A stretch of 64,000 nucleotides of DNA from Bradyrhizobium sp. KBS0727 (lineage in GTDB: Bacteria; Pseudomonadota; Alphaproteobacteria; Rhizobiales; Xanthobacteraceae): contig NZ_CP042176.1 of assembly GCF_005937885.2 (NCBI RefSeq), positions 5,699,501 through 5,763,500 on the forward strand, in the 5' to 3' direction. How positions within the stretch are numbered: position 1 is the first letter of the stretch; each line of letters starts with the position of its first letter. This document shows positions 44,824 to 53,960 of the stretch, piece after piece. Both the position numbers and the translations under genes were made by a program. The notes beneath the pieces are model-generated. The model did no database searches. It saw nothing but the letters and a program-made list of their open reading frames with translations, and had not been told where the DNA came from.

Positions 44824-47589
44824 CTACTCGGCCGCGCTGCGGATCTCGGCCTTTTCGGCGCGCACGGCGCAGAACTTGAATTCGGGAATCTTGCCGAACG
44901 GATCGAGCGCCGGATTGGTCAGGAGATTCGCCGCCGCCTCCGCGTAGCAGAACGGCATGAACACCATGTTCTCCGGCACGTCGCGGTCGGAACGCACCTT
45001 GACCTCGACGGCGCCGCGGCGGGTTTCAAGCCTGATGAAATCGCCGGGCCATACGCCGAGCCGCCGCATGTCCTTTGGCGACATGAAGGCCACCGCCTCC
45101 GGCTCGATCTGGTCGAGCACGCTGGCGCGGCGGGTCATCGAGCCGGTGTGCCAGTGCTCGAGCACGCGCCCCGTCGACAGCACCATCGGATATTCGTCGT
45201 CGGGCACCTCGTCCGGCGGGATCACATGCGCCGGCACGATCTTGCCGCGGCCGCTCGCGGTCGGGAAACCGGTGGTGAAGATGATCTCGTTGCCGGGCTG
45301 ATCGGAGGCGTCGACCGGATAGGTCACCGCACCCTCGCGCACCAGCCGCTCCCAGCTGATGTTCTGCAGCGACGGCATCACCTGCGTCATCTCGGTGAAC
45401 ACGTCGGCCGGACCGTCGTAGTTCCACGGCAGGCCCATGCGTCTGGCGATTTCCTGGATGATCCAGAGATCCTGCCGCGCGTCACCGGGCGGCTTGATCA
45501 CCTCGCGCGCCAATTGCACGCGGCGGTCGGTGTTGGTGAAGGAGCCGGATTTCTCGGCAAACGCCGAGGCCGGCAGGATCACATCGGCATGGAATGCAGT
45601 TTCGGTGACGAACAGATCCTGCACCACCAGATGATCGAGTTTCGCCAGCGCCTCGCGCGCATGCTGCAGGTCGGGGTCCGACATCGCGGGGTTTTCGCCC
45701 TCGATATACATGCCGGTGATCTCGCCGGCATGGATCGCGTTCATGATCTCGACCACTGTCAAACCACGGACCGGATCGAGATCCTGGTGCCAGAGCTTTT
45801 CGAAGGGCTCGCGCAGATCGGTGCGGCCGACCGGCTGGTAGTCCGGCAGGAACATCGGAATCAGGCCGGCGTCGGAGGCGCCCTGCACGTTGTTCTGGCC
45901 GCGCAGCGGATGCAGGCCGGTGCCGGGACGACCGATCTGGCCGGTGATCAGCGCCAGCGCGATCAGGCAGCGCGCATTGTCGGTGCCGTGGATGTGCTGG
46001 CTGATGCCCATGCCCCAGAAGATCAGCGACGCGCGCGACCGCGCATACATCCGCGCCACTTCCTTCAAGGTTTCGGCCGGGACGCCGCAGATCGCTTCCA
46101 TTTTCTCCGGCGGGAAATCCTTGATGCGCTCGGCGAGTTCGTCGAAGCCTTCGGTATAGCCCGCGATATATTGCTGGTCGGTCAGCCCTTCGGTAATGAT
46201 GGTATGCAGCATCGCGTTCAGCATCGCGACGTCGCTGCCGGGCTTGAACTGCAGATGCTGGTGGGCATGGCGCGACAGCGTCTGCCGGCGCGGGTCGATC
46301 ACGATCAGCTTGGCACCGCGCTGGGCGGCGTTCTTGATGTAGGTCGCGGCGACCGGATGGTTGACGGTCGGGTTGGCGCCGATCACGATGATGACTTCGG
46401 CATCCATGGCGGCGGCGAACGGCGCCGACACCGCGCCCGAGTTCAGGCCTTCCATCAGCGCCGCCACCGACGAGGCGTGGCACAGCCGGGTGCAGTGATC
46501 GACATTGTTGGAGCCGAACCCGGTGCGCACCAGCTTCTGAAACAGATAGGCCTCCTCGTTGGAGCCCTTGGCCGAGCCGAAACCGGCCAGCGCCTTGACG
46601 CCCTTCTCGTCGCGGATCCTGACGAGGCCCTTTGCCGCGACATCCAGCGCCTCTTCCCACGACGCTTCGCGGAAATGCGTGAACGGATTGGCCGGGTCGA
46701 CCTGGTCGTTGGAATCCTTCTTCGCGTTCGGCAGCCGCACCAGCGGTTTGGTCAGGCGATGCGGATGGTGGATATAGTCGAAGCCAAAGCGCCCCTTGAC
46801 GCAGAGCCTGTTGTGATTGGCCGGACCGTCGCGGCCCTCGGCGTAGATGACCTTGTCGTCCTTGACCTGATAGGTGACCTGGCAGCCGACGCCACAGAAC
46901 GGGCACAGCGAATCCACTTTCTTGTCCGCGTAGGTCACGCGGGTCTGGTTCTCGTCGAGCATCACGGACGGCATCAGCGCGCCGGTCGGACAGGCCTGTA
47001 CGCACTCGCCGCACGCCACGCAGGTGGACTCACCCATCGGATCGTCGAAGTCGAACACGATTTTCGACTCGTGGCTGCGATAGGCCATGCCGATGACGTC
47101 GTTGACCTGCACCTCGCGACAGGCGCGCACGCAGAGCCCGCACTGGATGCAGGCGTCGAGATTGACGCTCATCGCCGGATGGCTGGTGTCGCTTTGCCAG
47201 CGCTCGGCCGCGGGAAAGCGGCTCTCGGTCACCTCGACCTTCTCGGCCCAGTGCCAGAATTTCGAATCGGGATCGTGCGAGGTCTCGCGCGCCGGCTGGT
47301 CGGCGACCAAGAGCTCCATCACCATCTTCTGCGCCGAGACCGCACGCGCACTCTCGGTCTTCACCTTCATGCCGACACTCGGCGTCCGCTTGCAGGACGC
47401 CGCCAGCACGCGCTCGCCCTCGATCTCGACCATGCAGGCGCGGCAATTGCCGTCGGGCCGATAGTCGGGCTCGGGTGAATAGCACAGATGCGGGATCTCG
47501 CGGCCCTGGCGTTTTGCAACTTGCCAGATGGTCTCGCCGGCGTTGGCTTCGACCTGCTTGCCGTCGAGTTCGAACTGGATCTTGGTCAT
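44824..47589 (-). CDS. fdsA: NAD-dependent formate dehydrogenase, catalytic alpha subunit
   Basis: A 921-residue cytoplasmic bis-MGD molybdo- or tungsto-enzyme that oxidises formate to CO2. An N-terminal [2Fe-2S] domain (CYSPEPDYRPDGNCRACMVE) is followed by two [4Fe-4S] motifs CIQCGLCVRACREV and CVACGECVQACPTG, then the cluster CPFCGVGC of the catalytic domain. The metal-ligand cysteine is in HCTRLCHASSVAALMEGLNS (C, not selenocysteine). It overlaps the beta subunit gene by four bases. The layout with a fused G/B subunit resembles FDH1 of Methylobacterium. No delta-subunit gene (fdsD) follows. Confidence 0.95.
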   Translation of the reverse strand: MTKIQFELDGKQVEANAGETIWQVAKRQGREIPHLCYSPEPDYRPDGNCRACMVEIEGERVLAASCKRTPSVGMKVKTESARAVSAQKMVMELLVADQPARETSHDPDSKFWHWAEKVEVTESRFPAAERWQSDTSHPAMSVNLDACIQCGLCVRACREVQVNDVIGMAYRSHESKIVFDFDDPMGESTCVACGECVQACPTGALMPSVMLDENQTRVTYADKKVDSLCPFCGVGCQVTYQVKDDKVIYAEGRDGPANHNRLCVKGRFGFDYIHHPHRLTKPLVRLPNAKKDSNDQVDPANPFTHFREASWEEALDVAAKGLVRIRDEKGVKALAGFGSAKGSNEEAYLFQKLVRTGFGSNNVDHCTRLCHASSVAALMEGLNSGAVSAPFAAAMDAEVIIVIGANPTVNHPVAATYIKNAAQRGAKLIVIDPRRQTLSRHAHQHLQFKPGSDVAMLNAMLHTIITEGLTDQQYIAGYTEGFDELAERIKDFPPEKMEAICGVPAETLKEVARMYARSRASLIFWGMGISQHIHGTDNARCLIALALITGQIGRPGTGLHPLRGQNNVQGASDAGLIPMFLPDYQPVGRTDLREPFEKLWHQDLDPVRGLTVVEIMNAIHAGEITGMYIEGENPAMSDPDLQHAREALAKLDHLVVQDLFVTETAFHADVILPASAFAEKSGSFTNTDRRVQLAREVIKPPGDARQDLWIIQEIARRMGLPWNYDGPADVFTEMTQVMPSLQNISWERLVREGAVTYPVDASDQPGNEIIFTTGFPTASGRGKIVPAHVIPPDEVPDDEYPMVLSTGRVLEHWHTGSMTRRASVLDQIEPEAVAFMSPKDMRRLGVWPGDFIRLETRRGAVEVKVRSDRDVPENMVFMPFCYAEAAANLLTNPALDPFGKIPEFKFCAVRAEKAEIRSAAE

Positions 47590-49289
47590 TCCGCCGCTTC
47601 CTTGAACTCGTCGGGGAAGTATTTGATCACCGAGGTTAGCGGATTCGAGGCCGCCTGCCCGAGCCCGCAGATCGACGCATCGCGCATCGCCTGGCTCAAC
47701 TGGTCCAGCAATTCACGGTTCCAGACCGGCTTTTCCATCAGGATCGCCGCCTTCTGGGTGCCGACCCGGCACGGCGTGCACTGGCCGCAGCTCTCATCCT
47801 CAAAGAAGCGCATCAGGTTCAGCGCCGCCCCCCTCACACTGTCCTGGTCGGACAGGATCACAACCGCGGCCGAGCCGATGAAGCAGCCGTATTTTTCGAG
47901 GGTGCCGAAATCGAGCGGGATGTTGTCCATCGATGCCGGCAGGATGCCGCCCGACGCGCCGCCCGGCAGATAGGCGTGGAATTGATGGCCGTCCGCCATG
48001 CCGCCGCAGAACTCGTCAATCAGTTCACGCACGGTGATGCCGGCGGGCGCCAGCTTCATGCCGGGATTGCTAACGCGGCCCGAAACCGAATAGCTGCGCA
48101 GACCGTGACGGTCGTTGCGGCCATGGCCCTTCCACCAGTCGGCGCCCTTCTCGACGATGTCGCGCACCCACCACAGCGTCTCGATATTGTTGATCAGCGT
48201 CGGCAGGCCGAACAGCCCGACCTGGAACGGATAAGGCGGCTTGTGCCTGGGCAGGCCGCGCTTGCCCTCGATGCTTTCGAGCAGCGAGGATTCCTCGCCG
48301 CAGATATAGGCGCCGGCGCCGCGGCGCATGTGCAGCACCGGGCCGCCGGGCGGCAGCTTGGCTATTTCGCGCGTCAGAATTTCGCGGCTGGCCGGATATT
48401 CGTCGCGCAGATAGATGTAGACGTCGGTCGCCTCGACCACATGGGCGCCGATCAGCATGCCCTCGATAAAACGGTGCGGGTCGGTTTCGAGGTACCAGCG
48501 ATCCTTGAAGGTGCCGGGCTCGCCCTCGTCGCCATTAATCGCCATCAGCCGCGGACCGGGCTCGCCGATCACGGAGCGCCATTTCCGGCCCGTGGGAAAG
48601 CCCGCCCCGCCGAGACCACGCAGCGACGCGTCGTCGAGCGCCTTCAGCAGATCTTCCTTTGACAACGCACCGGAGCGCAGCCTGTTCAGCAGCGCATAAC
48701 CGCCGCCGGCCACATAGGCGTCGTAGCCGACATAGTCGGGCAGATGCGCATGGGTCTGGCCGGCCTTGGCCGCGGCAAGCACATTGGTCACGGTCGCATG
48801 ATCGACGAAGTGATGGCCGACCTCGGCCACGGGCGCGGTATCACAGCGGCCGACGCAGGGCGCGCGCACCACGCGGATGCCGGGACCGGCCTTGTCCTGC
48901 AGTTGATTCAGCAGCGCTTCCCCGCCCAGCATGGCGCAGGTGAGCGAGTCGCAGACGCGAATGGTCAGCGGCGCGATATCAGGCTCGCCTTCCTTCACCA
49001 CGTCGAAATGCGCATAGAAGGTCGCGGTCTCGAACACCTCGGCAAACGACAGCTTCATCTCGTCGGCGAGGGCTGCGAGATGCGCCGCCGTGATCTGGCG
49101 ATACTGGTCCTGGATCAGGTGCAGATACTCGATCAGGAGATCGCGGCGCCGCGGCCGGTCGCCGAGCAGGACCTCGATTTCATGCGCGGCCGTCGGATCG
49201 ACCTGGCGGCCCTTCGGGGTCGATTTAGCCCGCTTCCGTCCCGCGCCCGGGTGCTCGAATGGGCGAACTTTTTGTACGTCGTGGACCAT
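47586..49289 (-). CDS. fdsB: NAD-dependent formate dehydrogenase, fused gamma/beta subunit
   Basis: A 567-residue electron-transfer subunit. The N-terminal ~170 residues are a NuoE-like thioredoxin-fold [2Fe-2S] domain (VCDSLTCAMLGG, APCVGRCDTAP). The rest is NuoF-like: GGAGFPTGRKW and NGDEGEPGTFKDR bind FMN and NAD, and SCGQCTPCRVG holds a [4Fe-4S] cluster. It corresponds to FdsG plus FdsB of Cupriavidus fused. The ATG at 49289 (MVHDVQKVRPF) is preferred to the frame opening at 49406. It overlaps fdsA by ATGA. It passes electrons from FdsA to NAD. Confidence 0.95.
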   Translation of the reverse strand: MVHDVQKVRPFEHPGAGRKRAKSTPKGRQVDPTAAHEIEVLLGDRPRRRDLLIEYLHLIQDQYRQITAAHLAALADEMKLSFAEVFETATFYAHFDVVKEGEPDIAPLTIRVCDSLTCAMLGGEALLNQLQDKAGPGIRVVRAPCVGRCDTAPVAEVGHHFVDHATVTNVLAAAKAGQTHAHLPDYVGYDAYVAGGGYALLNRLRSGALSKEDLLKALDDASLRGLGGAGFPTGRKWRSVIGEPGPRLMAINGDEGEPGTFKDRWYLETDPHRFIEGMLIGAHVVEATDVYIYLRDEYPASREILTREIAKLPPGGPVLHMRRGAGAYICGEESSLLESIEGKRGLPRHKPPYPFQVGLFGLPTLINNIETLWWVRDIVEKGADWWKGHGRNDRHGLRSYSVSGRVSNPGMKLAPAGITVRELIDEFCGGMADGHQFHAYLPGGASGGILPASMDNIPLDFGTLEKYGCFIGSAAVVILSDQDSVRGAALNLMRFFEDESCGQCTPCRVGTQKAAILMEKPVWNRELLDQLSQAMRDASICGLGQAASNPLTSVIKYFPDEFKEAAE

Positions 49290-49328
49290 GCATATCGACC
49301 TTGACCAATTTGGATCAACTCTAAGCCG

Positions 49329-49346
49329 TGGCATGCCAGATGCCAA
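49329..49346 (-). promoter_or_regulatory. possible sigma-54-type element upstream of fds genes
   Basis: On the minus strand TTGGCATCTGGCATGCCA has GG and GC ten bases apart, as in -24/-12 promoters, with TGGCA kept but the second half ATGC instead of TTGC. It lies 40 bases before the fdsGB start. A palindrome TGGCATGCCA (49329-49338) overlaps it and could itself be an operator. Weak evidence. Confidence 0.22.
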
Positions 49347-49432
49347 GAGAATTATTACGATCCGATAAGCATTTAAGGGGCACGCAGTTGTGCTGCATAC
49401 CCTCAAATCAACGCCGTTCGGGACCGGAAGTT

Positions 49433-49475
49433 CTCAAGTCTTGAAGGCCTCAAGTCTTGAAGTTCTCAAGTCTTG
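49433..49475. repeat. 16-base tandem repeat upstream of the fds operon
   Basis: CTCAAGTCTTG occurs at 49433, 49449 and 49465, an exact 16-base period, and the unit CTCAAGTCTTGAAG is itself partly palindromic (CTTGA/TCAAG). The third copy overlaps the stop of the PsiF-like gene. It lies 144-186 bases before the fdsGB start. Could be an operator array or replication slippage. Confidence 0.6.
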
Positions 49476-49756
49476 CCCATGCAGTCCTCGATGTAGAACC
49501 AGCGGTCGTCGCCCGCCAAACCCTTCTGCTTCACCTCGGTGCGGCAGGCCTTGAGCCTGGTCTTGTTGGCGCTCCACTTGGCCTTCATGTCCTTCAGCTT
49601 TTCGGCGGTCAGCTTCATTTTCGAGGGCTTGGCGGCCGGGGCGGGTGTGGTGGCCGCCGGCGCGGCAGCGGGCGCGGTAGAGGTTTGGGCCGAAGCCGTG
49701 TTGAGCATGCCGGCGACAAGCAGCGCGGCAGCAAGACAAATTCCGATGCGAAGCAT
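49466..49756 (-). CDS. PsiF-like secreted protein
   Basis: A 96-residue exported protein. A signal peptide (MLRIGICLAAALLVAGMLNT then ASAQ) is followed by an Ala/Pro linker and a PsiF-repeat-like domain: KLTAEKLKDMKAKWSANKTR, LKACRTEVKQKGLAGDDRWF and IEDCMGK. Two cysteines in that domain may form a disulfide. PsiF-like proteins are periplasmic with unknown role. It lies 91 bases downstream of the OFA transporter on the same strand, so may be its operon partner. Confidence 0.8.
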   Translation of the reverse strand: MLRIGICLAAALLVAGMLNTASAQTSTAPAAAPAATTPAPAAKPSKMKLTAEKLKDMKAKWSANKTRLKACRTEVKQKGLAGDDRWFYIEDCMGKT

Positions 49757-49847
49757 TGGGAGATTCCCCTGATCTGTTGATTGGTTTTGACGAGACGGCG
49801 AGAGGCACCGCGGGACGAGAATTGCCGTCCCGCGATGCAATCCGCGA

Positions 49848-51503
49848 TCAGAAGATCTTGACGGCGCTTTCCAGCGTTTTCCAGATACCCCAGGCGAGCG
49901 GGATGCCGACGAACGCCCAGAACAGCGCGGCCTTGCCGTCGAGTCCGCCGAACCCGATGCCGTAGGAACCGGATGTCCCCGATGCACTGGCAGTGGCCGA
50001 CGCCTCCTGCAGCTTGGAGACCTCATCGACACTCATGTGCCACTTCGAATCGACCGGCTTGATCAGGTAGTTGCAGATCAGCCCGGCGACTAGCATCGCG
50101 CACAGGATGTACATCGTGGTGTTGTAGAGCTGGTCGCGCGGAACGCCGGCCGCGAGCTGGAACTCGCGGATATAGTTGACCACGACCGGACCGATGATGC
50201 CGGCCGTCGACCAAGCCGTCAGCAGACGGCCATGGATGGCGCCCACGAACTGGGTGCCGAACATGTCAGCGAGATAGGCCGGCACGGTGGCGAAGCCACC
50301 GCCATACATCGACAGGATGATGCCGAAGCCGACCACGAACAGAAGTTTCGAACCCATCACCGCAAAGGTCGGCGCCAGTGCGTATAGCACGATGCCGAGG
50401 ATGAAGAACGTATAGTAGGTGTTCTTGCGACCGATCTTGTCCGACAGCGACGCCCAGAAGAACCGGCCGCCGATGTTGAACAGCGAGAGCAGCCCGGCAA
50501 AGCCGGCCGCGATGCCCGCAATCGTCGCCTTCTGCGTGGCGTCGAGCGCGTTGAAACCGACGTTGGGCAATCCGATCAGCTTGCCGGCAAAGATTTCCTG
50601 CAGCATCGGCGAGGCCATGCCGATCACGCCGATGCCCGCCGAGACGTTGAGGCACAGCACCCACCAGATCAGCCAGAATTGCGGCGTCTTGTGCGCGTTG
50701 TCGAGATGGACGTTGTTCTTCGAGATCATCGCGTTCGCCTTGGAAGGCGGCGTCCAGCCTTCCGGCTGCCAGTTCGGCGGCGCGACACGGTAGGAGAAGG
50801 CGCCGATCACCATGAACACGAAGTAGATCACAGCCATGGCGAGGAAGGTTTCCCAGACACCCACCGAAGTCGGGGTCTTGAAATAGTTCATCAGCAGGTT
50901 CGCCAGCGGCGCGCCGATCATGGCGCCGCCGCCGAAGCCCATGATCGCCATGCCGGTCGCCATGCCGCGACGATCCGGAAACCATTTCACCAGCGTCGAC
51001 ACCGGGGAGATGTAGCCGAGGCCGAGACCGACGCCACCGATGACGCCGGCGCCGAGCCACATGATCCAGAGCTGATGCACATAAACGCCGAATGCGCCGA
51101 TCAGCAGGCCGCCGGCCCAGCACAGCGCGGCAACGAAGCCGGCCTTGCGCGGTCCGACGCGCTCGAGCCAGCCGCCCCATATGGCGGCGGAGACGCCGAG
51201 GAGAACGAAGAACAGCGTGAACATCCAACCCAGGCTGGCGACCTTCCAGTCGCAGGTGGTGGTGAACAGTTCCTGCATCAGCGACATGTCGGGGCAGGCC
51301 TTCGGCGCGGTCAGACCGATCGCACGCGACAGCGGCAACCAGAACACGCTGAAGCCATAGGCCATGCCGATGCACAGATGAATGCAAAGCGCGGCGGGCG
51401 GCACCAGCCAGCGATTGAAGCCGGCGGTCGCGATCGTCCGCTCCCTGTCGAGAATTCCCGCTCCGGCGCCGGACACCGTTCCGGCACTGCTGATTGTCGT
51501 CAT
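49848..51503 (-). CDS. OFA-family MFS transporter (oxalate/formate antiporter type)
   Basis: A 551-residue, 12-helix major-facilitator protein of the oxalate/formate antiporter group. Family features are the N-terminal FNRWLVPPAALCIHLCIGMA, GVGLGLGYISPVSTLVKWFP, DRRGMATGMAIMGFGGGAMI and GGRFFWASLSDKIGRKNTY. A long central loop (APPNWQPEGWTPPSKA) is usual for the group. GGGGGAG precedes the ATG at 51503. With formate dehydrogenase beside it, exchange of oxalate for formate is a reasonable guess, but lactate or other monocarboxylates are possible for the family. Confidence 0.85.
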   Translation of the reverse strand: MTTISSAGTVSGAGAGILDRERTIATAGFNRWLVPPAALCIHLCIGMAYGFSVFWLPLSRAIGLTAPKACPDMSLMQELFTTTCDWKVASLGWMFTLFFVLLGVSAAIWGGWLERVGPRKAGFVAALCWAGGLLIGAFGVYVHQLWIMWLGAGVIGGVGLGLGYISPVSTLVKWFPDRRGMATGMAIMGFGGGAMIGAPLANLLMNYFKTPTSVGVWETFLAMAVIYFVFMVIGAFSYRVAPPNWQPEGWTPPSKANAMISKNNVHLDNAHKTPQFWLIWWVLCLNVSAGIGVIGMASPMLQEIFAGKLIGLPNVGFNALDATQKATIAGIAAGFAGLLSLFNIGGRFFWASLSDKIGRKNTYYTFFILGIVLYALAPTFAVMGSKLLFVVGFGIILSMYGGGFATVPAYLADMFGTQFVGAIHGRLLTAWSTAGIIGPVVVNYIREFQLAAGVPRDQLYNTTMYILCAMLVAGLICNYLIKPVDSKWHMSVDEVSKLQEASATASASGTSGSYGIGFGGLDGKAALFWAFVGIPLAWGIWKTLESAVKIF

Positions 51504-51723
51504 CGTTATCTCCCCCTGCAGCCCGCCCTTGATGGCGCTTCTGCCGTCCACGATCCCGTTGTCCTCGGCGCCACAGCGGAGCAATCCCACATTGCTGCCC
51601 CGCAGTTTCCAGGATGCGCCGGGATCGATAAGCGCACTCGAGAACTAAACCCCGGACACCACCCACTATGCCAATTGCGGTGCCAACTTCGGCGAAATTT
51701 GGCCTGCCACGGAACGGTTTTGT

Positions 51724-51743
51724 GTCGTGTACAAAAACACGAC
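51724..51743. promoter_or_regulatory. inverted repeat upstream of the OFA transporter gene
   Basis: GTCGTGT (51724-51730) and ACACGAC (51737-51743) pair perfectly around ACAAAA. It lies in the 332-base gap between the TusA-like gene and the transporter gene, about 220 bases before the transporter start. Nothing else was found in the gap apart from the transporter ribosome site. It could be an operator or a terminator-like stem for neither gene in particular. Confidence 0.35.
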
Positions 51744-51835
51744 TCCGCTTCCACAAGCCGCAGAGGAATTCAATTGGGACAGAAGCAGGGACCTGAGTCG
51801 ATAGGCAAAAGGTAGATATCGCTCAACCGAGGCGA

Positions 51836-52105
51836 TCACCCGATGACAGGCGGCGCATCATTGGATTTTCCTATCGAGCCATTCGTCTTCTCTATCAGGA
51901 AAACGATGCGGGTTTCGCCGCGCTCGGAGATCTCGACCTTGTCGCCGGTTTCCCGGATCAGGTTGGGAATATCGATTACCGATAGCGGATCGGTACAGTG
52001 AACTTCGAGGAAGTCGCCGGGCGCGACCGCCTTCAGCGCCTTGCGTGTCTTCAGCGCCGGGAGCGGGCACTTCAGGCCGGTGAGATCGAGCTTGGTGGTG
52101 GTCAT
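51836..52105 (-). CDS. TusA/SirA-family sulfur carrier protein
   Basis: An 89-residue small sulfurtransferase. The active cysteine lies in the family motif LDLTGLKCPLPALKTRKAL, followed by DFLEVHCTDPLSVIDIPN. The ATG at 52105 gives the normal N-terminus (MTTTKLDLTG). It is 35 bases after moeA on the same strand, the third gene of mobB-moeA-tusA. TusA-like proteins pass persulfide sulfur; in E. coli TusA influences molybdenum-cofactor synthesis, and here it may deliver sulfur to the cofactor or FdhD. Confidence 0.88.
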   Translation of the reverse strand: MTTTKLDLTGLKCPLPALKTRKALKAVAPGDFLEVHCTDPLSVIDIPNLIRETGDKVEISERGETRIVFLIEKTNGSIGKSNDAPPVIG

Positions 52106-52140
52106 GTTGCGAACATGGCGAAGCCTGTGCGAAGGGTCAA

Positions 52141-53394
52141 TCAAATCAGACTGGCGTAGGACAGGAAGGCGACCGTCTGGCCGGGCTCGACCTGCGTGAC
52201 GTCTTCGCCGAGTTCGACCAGGCCGTCGGTGTCGACCAGCGAGGACAGCAGCCCCGCGCCCTCACGCGGAAACTTCACGGCCTCGATCGCGCCGTCACCG
52301 GCCTTGCGCAGGCTGACGCGGACATATTCGCGGCGGGCGATTTTCTTTTTGTAGGCAAAGCCGGCACGGACCGGCATCGGAACCAGCTTGTCCTGCATCG
52401 CGCCCGACAAGGCCAGAACGGTCGGCCGCACCACGTGAACGAAAGTAACAAAACTCGCCACCGGATTGCCTGGCAGGCCGATGAGCGGCGAGCCGTCGAT
52501 GATCCCCATCGCGACCGGGCGTCCCGGCTTGATCGCCATCCGCCACAGCACCAGCCTGCCGACGCTTTCGACGGCTGCCTTGACGTGGTCCTCCTCGCCG
52601 GTCGAAACGCCGCCGGTGGTGAGGATCAGGTCGTGCGTCGCCGCCACCTGCTGCAAGGCGTGCGCGAGCGAGGCGCGATCGTCCCTGAGGATGCCGAGAT
52701 CGCTGACCTCGCAGCCGAGCCTTGCCAGCATTGCCATCAGCATGAAGCGGTTGGAATCGAACAACTGCGCCGCGCCGCGCGCTTCACCGGGCGAAACCAG
52801 TTCGTTGCCGGTCGAGAACACCGCGACGCGGATGCGCCTGACGACGTCGAGCTGCGTCAGGCCAAAGGCCGCGACCAGCGCGACATCCTGCGGCCGCAGC
52901 CGCCGGCCGGCCTTCAATGCGGCGTGGCCTGCGGGAATGTCCTCGCCCGCGGGCCGCACATTGGCGCCCGGCTTCAGCCCGGCGGGAAGCACAACCTGGC
53001 CGTCTTCGAGGCGGACGTCCTCCTGCATGAACACGGTATCGGCGCCGTCCGGCATCGGCGCGCCGGTAAAGATGCGCATCGCCTGCCCCGGTTTGACCGG
53101 GGCCGCCGCGGAGCCGCCGGCCTGAACGCGCCCGGTGATCGGGAATGCCTGCTCGTCCTTGCGTGGTAGGTCGCGGCTCGCCATCGCGTAGCCATCGACC
53201 GCGGAATTTGTGAAAGGCGGCAGCGGCAGTGGCGCCGCAATATCGTGCGCGAGAATCCGGCCATCGGCCCCGACCAGCGCAACGCTCTCGATATCCCGCA
53301 CCGGCGTGACGCGCGCGGCGATGAGGCTGACGGCCTCATCGACCGACATCATCGGGCCGCCGAAGGCAAAGCAATCGTCGGACAGTTGCGCCAT
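52141..53394 (-). CDS. moeA: molybdopterin molybdenumtransferase MoeA
   Basis: A 417-residue enzyme that inserts molybdenum into adenylated molybdopterin. Catalytic-region motif FTNSAVDGYAMAS with its aspartate, then GAPMPDGADTVFMQED, VFSTGNELVSPGE-A, TTGGVSTGEEDHVK and IGLPGNPVASFVTF, all in the usual order. Length is typical (~400). It follows mobB by eight bases. This is the orthodox MoeA of the region; two divergent paralogues lie at 58214 and 60189. Confidence 0.95.
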   Translation of the reverse strand: MAQLSDDCFAFGGPMMSVDEAVSLIAARVTPVRDIESVALVGADGRILAHDIAAPLPLPPFTNSAVDGYAMASRDLPRKDEQAFPITGRVQAGGSAAAPVKPGQAMRIFTGAPMPDGADTVFMQEDVRLEDGQVVLPAGLKPGANVRPAGEDIPAGHAALKAGRRLRPQDVALVAAFGLTQLDVVRRIRVAVFSTGNELVSPGEARGAAQLFDSNRFMLMAMLARLGCEVSDLGILRDDRASLAHALQQVAATHDLILTTGGVSTGEEDHVKAAVESVGRLVLWRMAIKPGRPVAMGIIDGSPLIGLPGNPVASFVTFVHVVRPTVLALSGAMQDKLVPMPVRAGFAYKKKIARREYVRVSLRKAGDGAIEAVKFPREGAGLLSSLVDTDGLVELGEDVTQVEPGQTVAFLSYASLI

Positions 53395-53402
53395 GTGCGG
53401 GA

Positions 53403-53930
53403 TCAGCCCTCAGCTTCGCTCTTGGCCAAGAGATCGTCGACCGGCATCGCCGACCGCTGCATCATGGCCGCAATGGCCTCGATATCATCGAGATGGGCCG
53501 TGGGAAGCGTGGTTTCAACCGCGGTGTCGGTTGCGATTCCGACCACACCGGGGTCGTCGGGGAACAGCAGCGGCTTGGCGTTGGCAGCGCGATGGACCTC
53601 GATCTTGTGGTGCGGATCGCGCTTGAAGCCCTCGATGACGACGAGGTCGACCCGCGCCATTTTCGCCAGCAGTTCCGGCAGCCTCGGCTCGCCGGCGCCG
53701 CGCAGCTCGTGCATCAGGGCCCAGCGCCGGGTCGAGGACACCAGAACCTCGGTCGCCCCGGACTCGCGGTGCCGCCACGAGTCCTTGCCGGGCACGTCGA
53801 CATCGAAGGCATGATGGGCGTGCTTGATGACGGAAACGCGCAGGCCGTTTTTGAGCAAAAGCGGGATCACCCGCGTCAGCAAGGTGGTCTTGCCGGCGCC
53901 GCTCCATCCCGCGAGGCCTATTACTTTCAT
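53403..53930 (-). CDS. mobB: molybdopterin-guanine dinucleotide biosynthesis protein B
   Basis: A 175-residue GTP-binding adaptor. Walker A is GWSGAGKTTLLTR; VIKHAHHAFDVDVPGKDSWR with HRESGA and LVVIEGFKRDPHHKIEVHR are family hallmarks. The open frame continues to 54140, but that part is translated REP element, so the ATG at 53930 (MKVIGLAGW) is the start. It assists MobA in adding GMP to Mo-molybdopterin. First gene of the mobB-moeA-tusA operon. Confidence 0.94.
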   Translation of the reverse strand: MKVIGLAGWSGAGKTTLLTRVIPLLLKNGLRVSVIKHAHHAFDVDVPGKDSWRHRESGATEVLVSSTRRWALMHELRGAGEPRLPELLAKMARVDLVVIEGFKRDPHHKIEVHRAANAKPLLFPDDPGVVGIATDTAVETTLPTAHLDDIEAIAAMMQRSAMPVDDLLAKSEAEG

Positions 53931-53960
53931 CGCATTCTCCGGAACCCGGCATCCCCTTGC

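Noticed and set aside
45148-47478. 776-codon rightward open frame over fdsA
   Set aside because: Antisense shadow; formate dehydrogenase cysteine motifs are all on the other strand.
49299-49318. FixK-type box before fdsGB (TTGA ... TCAA)
   Set aside because: The spacing between half-sites is ten, not six.
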